Source: Chitinophaga chungangae (lineage in GTDB: Bacteria; Bacteroidota; Bacteroidia; Chitinophagales; Chitinophagaceae). From it: a DNA stretch of 64,000 bases. The position numbers and the translations under genes were made by a program. How positions within the stretch are numbered: the first letter of the stretch is position 1; every line of letters starts with the position of its first letter. The notes beneath the pieces were generated by a model. It saw only the letters and a list, made by a program, of their open reading frames with translations, ran no database searches and was not told the DNA's origin. Of this stretch, positions 60,668 to 64,000 are shown one piece after another. Location of the stretch: the NCBI RefSeq assembly GCF_017742215.1, contig NZ_JAGHKP010000002.1, positions 1,398,737 through 1,462,736 of the forward strand, given 5' to 3'.

Positions 60668-61330
60668 ATGTCTGACTTTCTCAGGAAGGCATTGGGTCTT
60701 TTCGTGGAATTTGAACCCAATGAACCTACACCGCCGGGCACGCCCGAAAGGGATTCCCTTGCCCAAAAATTCCCGCTCAGCTCGCCCAAACCGGCCGCAC
60801 CCGTTGTTATCAGCGACGAAGAGCTCGACAAATTCGGGCAGCACTTCAGCCGCCTGTTCGAAAACAGCAACCTGCCCGGGCCGGATTATTTCGAGTTCTG
60901 GCGCATGATGGAAACACTCGCCGCGCACCTGCCCGACGAAAAGGCGCGGATCGGCGCCGTGTTCGCCACGCTCAGCGTACAGGGTCTCACGCGCGGCAAA
61001 CTGCTCGAAACCGCAGCGCTGTACAAAGCCATCGTCGAAAAAGACAGGGCCGAGTTCGATAAAGCGGCCGACGACAAGGCCGCCAAAGAAGTGGAAGGCC
61101 GCGTGCATCAGATCGCGCAATTCGAAAAGGACATCGCGGAGCATTCCGCGATGATCCGCGAGCTCACCGAAGCCATTACCAAAGCCCAGGCGGACATGAA
61201 AACGCTGAAGGACCAGGTAACGGAGCACGAACGGAAGATCGCGGCAAACCGCCAGGGTTACGACCTGGCTTGCGACGCCATGATCAACAAGATCGAAACG
61301 GACATTCAAAAAATTCAAACCACAATTTAA
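60668..61330 (+). CDS. coiled-coil protein of unknown function
   Basis: 220 residues, cytosolic, no signal or membrane segment. The N-terminus is Pro-rich (FEFNEPTPPGTPERDSLAQK type, about 14-45), a helical middle (DEELDKFGQHFSRLFENSNL, about 50-69; WRMMETLAAHLPDEKARIGA) and a long C-terminal coiled coil (about 120-218: EFDKAADDKAAKEVEGRVHQ, IAQFEKDIAEHSAMIRELTE, AITKAQADMKTLKDQVTEHE). The family is not recognised. It is the first gene of the operon, 5 bp ahead of the membrane protein. Confidence 0.75.
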   Translation: MSDFLRKALGLFVEFEPNEPTPPGTPERDSLAQKFPLSSPKPAAPVVISDEELDKFGQHFSRLFENSNLPGPDYFEFWRMMETLAAHLPDEKARIGAVFATLSVQGLTRGKLLETAALYKAIVEKDRAEFDKAADDKAAKEVEGRVHQIAQFEKDIAEHSAMIRELTEAITKAQADMKTLKDQVTEHERKIAANRQGYDLACDAMINKIETDIQKIQTTI

Positions 61331-61335
61331 CCTGT

Positions 61336-62322
61336 ATGGAAACACAATTCTTCCCCGGCGAACCCGGGCAAAAACTGAAATCGTACTGGAACCGCCCCGG
61401 CGGCAAGTTCGGTATCGTGATCGGCATCGGCCTGCTCGTGCTGATCGGTTATTACGTCGTGCCCATCCTTACCAAAGTGGTGTGGAACACGCTGAACTTC
61501 GGCATCGCGCTGGTATGCCTCGGCCTTTTCCTGTACTGCGTCACGCACCGCAAGCTGCGCATGAGCCTGTTCTATTTTTATGAATGGGTGATGAAAAAAC
61601 TGGTGGGCGTTGTGATCGAGCTGGACCCTTTCCTGATCGCGGAAGATTATATCGGCGATATGGAAGAACAGCGTGAAAAACTGTACAAACAGTCCATCGA
61701 CGTAGACGCGCAGAAAGAAAAGATCGACCTGAAGATCGCGGAAAAGGAAAAAGACATGGGGCAGCTGATGAGCCGCGCCAAAGCCGCGCAGAGCAACAAT
61801 ATGCTGCCCGAGCTGGGCAACGCCACGCGCCACATCGCGCGCATCAAAGAATACATCCAGCAGCTGACGCCGATCCGTGACAATCTCGCGCGCATCGGGG
61901 ATTACCTCACGAAAGTGCATAAAAACAGCGGCTACATGATCGAAGACGCGCGCAACGAACTGGAGCTGAAAAAAGATCTCTACAAATCGGTTTCTTCCGG
62001 CAACAAAGCCCTCAGTTCCGCTTTGAAGATCTTCAACGGCGACCCCGAGAAAAAACTGATGGTGGAACAAAGCATGGAATTCCTGAAGGAAGACATCGCT
62101 ACCAAGCTCAGCAGCATGAAAAAAGCCATCAATTATTCAACGGATTTTATGCGCTCCATCGACCTGGACAATGCTACCTATGAACTGCAGGGGCTGCAGA
62201 TGCTGGAAAATTTCGACCCCGAGAAAGATTTCAAGCTGGACATCAAAAAATGGGAGCCCGGCAACGCCCCCCGCAAACCCGGCACGCTGCCCGCCGACAA
62301 TTACAACGACCTTTTGAGTTAG
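61336..62322 (+). CDS. membrane-anchored coiled-coil protein of unknown function
   Basis: 328 residues from ATG 61336 (METQFFPGEPGQKLKSYWNR); an in-frame ATG at 61270 lies inside the upstream gene and is rejected. Two membrane segments at the N-terminus (about 25-45, FGIVIGIGLLVLIGYYVVPI, and 50-70, LNFGIALVCLGLFLYCVTH), followed by a long helical region (about 105-300: EEQREKLYKQSIDVDAQKEK, IDLKIAEKEKDMGQLMSRAK, LTPIRDNLARIGDYLTKVHK, DARNELELKKDLYKSVSSGN) reminiscent in composition of PspA/IM30-type helical proteins, but homology is not shown. It is coupled to the gene before it. Confidence 0.75.
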   Translation: METQFFPGEPGQKLKSYWNRPGGKFGIVIGIGLLVLIGYYVVPILTKVVWNTLNFGIALVCLGLFLYCVTHRKLRMSLFYFYEWVMKKLVGVVIELDPFLIAEDYIGDMEEQREKLYKQSIDVDAQKEKIDLKIAEKEKDMGQLMSRAKAAQSNNMLPELGNATRHIARIKEYIQQLTPIRDNLARIGDYLTKVHKNSGYMIEDARNELELKKDLYKSVSSGNKALSSALKIFNGDPEKKLMVEQSMEFLKEDIATKLSSMKKAINYSTDFMRSIDLDNATYELQGLQMLENFDPEKDFKLDIKKWEPGNAPRKPGTLPADNYNDLLS

Positions 62323-62442
62323 TGCGCTGAAAAAACGGGTCGTGGTGAACGGCAGGCCCGAAGTGCGCCTTTGACTATAACGTTAACGAATATACGAAAA
62401 CACAAATATCAATTTTTTAACAACATGTAAAACAAACCAATT

Positions 62443-64000
62443 ATGGCACTCAAAGTAAAACCTGGTGGTAAAGTATTAGGCATCATCCTTATCCTTGGCG
62501 GCATTTACGCCGGTAAAATATTCTGGTGGGACAAGCGCCCGCAAGCCGCAAAAGCTTCCACCGAGATCGGCAAGGTAAGCCTGCCGGACGCCCCGGAGGC
62601 TTCGCTTTCGGGCAACGCCGCCAAACTCGGATTTCCTTCGCCGGAAGATGCCGCCAACGGCGGTACCAAAGTGAGCTGGAAGATTATGGCCTGGAACTCG
62701 CAATTCCCCCTCATGTACGCCAACGGCGGCGCCAGAACTACGAAAGGTTCGCTGGTAGACAAAGCCAACATGCAGATCGAGATCGTGCGGCAGGACGACT
62801 GTAACAAGTCCATCGCCGACATGGTGAAGTTCGCGCAGGACTACAAGTCCAATCCCAACACCACCGGCGTGTTCGCCTCATTCATGGGCGACGGTATGCC
62901 GATGTTTTTCGCGGCGCTCGCCAAAGAGCTGGAGCCGCTGGGCCCGGAATACCAGCCCATCGCATTTTACAGCATGGGTAAGAGTTACGGTGAAGACAAA
63001 CTGATGGGCCCCGCCGAATGGAAGGCCGATCCGAAAAGCGCGCTGGGCAAAACCGTAGCCTGCGTACTGCGCGACGGCGATATGAACATCCTCGTGAAAT
63101 GGGCCGGGGACAATGGTCTGCGCGTGAACCCGGATGAAACTTCCTTCGACAGGAACGCCATCAACCTTATCGCGGCCAACGACTTCCTGGACGCCGCGAA
63201 CAAGTACATCGCCGGTTATTCCGAAAGCCGCAAGCTGATCGAGAACGGTAAGAAAATCGCGAAAGATACGACCGTAGGCGTAGACGGCGTTGCCACCTGG
63301 ACGCCCGGCGACGTGAACATCGCGCAGAAAAAAGGCGGGCTGATCAACATCGCTACCACGCGTGAATACGCGGCGCAGATGCCGAACATCACGATCACCA
63401 TTAAAAAGTTCGCCAACGATCACCGCACCGATATCGAAAACCTGATCGTGGCGCTGGCGCAGGCCGGCGACCAGGTGCGCTCGTTCAACGACGCGAAACA
63501 GTTTGCCGCGGACGTTTCCGCCAAAGTATACAACGAGCAGGACGGCGCATACTGGCTGAAATATTACAACGGCGGTGAAGAAAAAGACGCACAGGGCGTA
63601 AACGTGCACCTGGGCGGCTCCATGGCCTACAATTTGGCGGACGCTGCAAATATGTTCGGCCTCGGCGACGATAAGCTGGACCGTTACAGGATCGTATACG
63701 GCACGTTCGGCGACATTCTCGTGAAAATGTACCCCGAGCTGGTACCCGCTTACCCGGTGTACAACAAGGTGGTAGACAAATCGTTCCTGGCATCCGTGGT
63801 GAGCAATCACCCCGAGCTGCTGGCCGGTTCGGCGATCAGGGAGAAATATGCGGAGGAGATCACGAGCGAAGTGTCTTCCCGTTCGGTACAGGTGCAGTTT
63901 GAAACCGGCAGTTCCGTGATCAGACCGGAATCATACGCTGCGCTGGACGATATCCTGAAAAGCGCCGTGGTGGCGGAAGGGCTGAAGCTGGGGATCTACG
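62443..64000 (+). CDS. membrane-anchored solute-binding-like protein fused to an OmpA/MotB-like domain (3' end cut)
   Basis: 519 residues visible from ATG 62443, right end outside the window. One N-terminal membrane segment without a cleavage site (KVLGIILILGGIYAGKIFWW, about 10-29), then a large domain (about 75-430) with the feel of a periplasmic substrate-binding protein: WKIMAWNSQFPLMYANGGAR, DDCNKSIADMVKFAQDYKSN, TGVFASFMGDGMPMFFAALA, and YVIRGD-like CVLRDGDMNILVKWAGDNGL. From about residue 480 an OmpA/MotB-type peptidoglycan-binding domain begins (VQVQFETGSSVIRPESYAAL). The topology, one membrane anchor, sensor-like domain and wall-binding domain, resembles a stator or tethered sensor. 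No transporter permease is in view. Function unknown; domain calls are pattern-based. Confidence 0.75.
   Translation, partial: MALKVKPGGKVLGIILILGGIYAGKIFWWDKRPQAAKASTEIGKVSLPDAPEASLSGNAAKLGFPSPEDAANGGTKVSWKIMAWNSQFPLMYANGGARTTKGSLVDKANMQIEIVRQDDCNKSIADMVKFAQDYKSNPNTTGVFASFMGDGMPMFFAALAKELEPLGPEYQPIAFYSMGKSYGEDKLMGPAEWKADPKSALGKTVACVLRDGDMNILVKWAGDNGLRVNPDETSFDRNAINLIAANDFLDAANKYIAGYSESRKLIENGKKIAKDTTVGVDGVATWTPGDVNIAQKKGGLINIATTREYAAQMPNITITIKKFANDHRTDIENLIVALAQAGDQVRSFNDAKQFAADVSAKVYNEQDGAYWLKYYNGGEEKDAQGVNVHLGGSMAYNLADAANMFGLGDDKLDRYRIVYGTFGDILVKMYPELVPAYPVYNKVVDKSFLASVVSNHPELLAGSAIREKYAEEITSEVSSRSVQVQFETGSSVIRPESYAALDDILKSAVVAEGLKLGIY

Overview
The window looks like a chromosomal segment of a Bacteroidota bacterium, most likely a Chitinophaga-like member of the Chitinophagaceae. 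The evidence is an ECF sigma / FecR / SusC (with STN domain) / SusD locus, a GldA-type gliding ABC ATPase, DUF6134, DUF5009, 2TM and head-GIN proteins, an Oar-like TonB receptor, moderately high G+C coding DNA, and several promoters of the Bacteroidota form TTTG-N19-TAnnTTTG. No plasmid, phage or insertion-sequence genes were recognised and there is no CRISPR array.

Layout. 1-2753 (-): large TonB-dependent receptor cut by the left edge. 3006-11912 (+): ECF sigma, FecR anti-sigma, SusC, SusD, PKD lipoprotein and a membrane acyltransferase of the DUF5009/HGSNAT type, resembling a polysaccharide-utilisation locus without its own glycoside hydrolase. 12270-13711 (+): an odd sigma-like protein and a small membrane protein. 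13883-19581 (+): complete tripartite RND efflux operon. 19627-25471: mixed small enzymes (alpha/beta hydrolases, SnoaL, AHSA1/SRPBCC, SGNH hydrolase) with an A+T-rich part that stops at a tRNA-Arg(CCU) (25556-25630, -). 25688-35847 (-): acyl-CoA ligase, 2TM protein, YceI, PaaN-type aldehyde dehydrogenase, TPR protein, DUF1015, SerC, zinc phospholipase C/S1-P1-like protein and DUF502. 36013-42743 (+): TetR regulator with a second RND system. 42871-46844 (+): SGNH esterase, AIM24/TIGR00266 protein, and a 2H phosphoesterase (2'-5' RNA ligase family) carrying a long glycine-rich [YF][DN]R-G(n) N-terminal array. 47151-50078 (-): FecR, ECF sigma, head-GIN lipoprotein and a small secreted protein. 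50580-53956 (+): KorA-type oxidoreductase, DUF6134 protein, a 51-residue membrane protein overlapping a DsbB. 54002-60189 (-): GldA, enolase, DivIC/FtsB, small protein, endonuclease III, NupG-like transporter, Gfo/Idh/MocA oxidoreductase. 60363-64000 (+): promoter, structured leader with a 77-bp duplicated element, then a coiled-coil protein, a membrane coiled-coil protein and a large membrane-anchored protein joining a solute-binding-like domain to an OmpA/MotB-like domain, cut by the right edge.

How the genes work together. The 3-12 kb locus is a cell-surface signalling and uptake unit in which FecR and the STN domain of SusC would feed substrate sensing to the ECF sigma factor. The two RND operons export toxic compounds or metabolites; the second is probably controlled by its own TetR through a palindrome inside its promoter. 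The best candidates for something undescribed are (1) the RGG-like array fused to a 2H phosphoesterase, preceded by a 43-codon ORF ending one base before its start, (2) the 60.4-64 kb unit with its structured leader and envelope-spanning binding-protein/OmpA fusion, and (3) the sigma-like protein with a long linker and a possible second HTH, preceded by a four-codon ORF and a hairpin.
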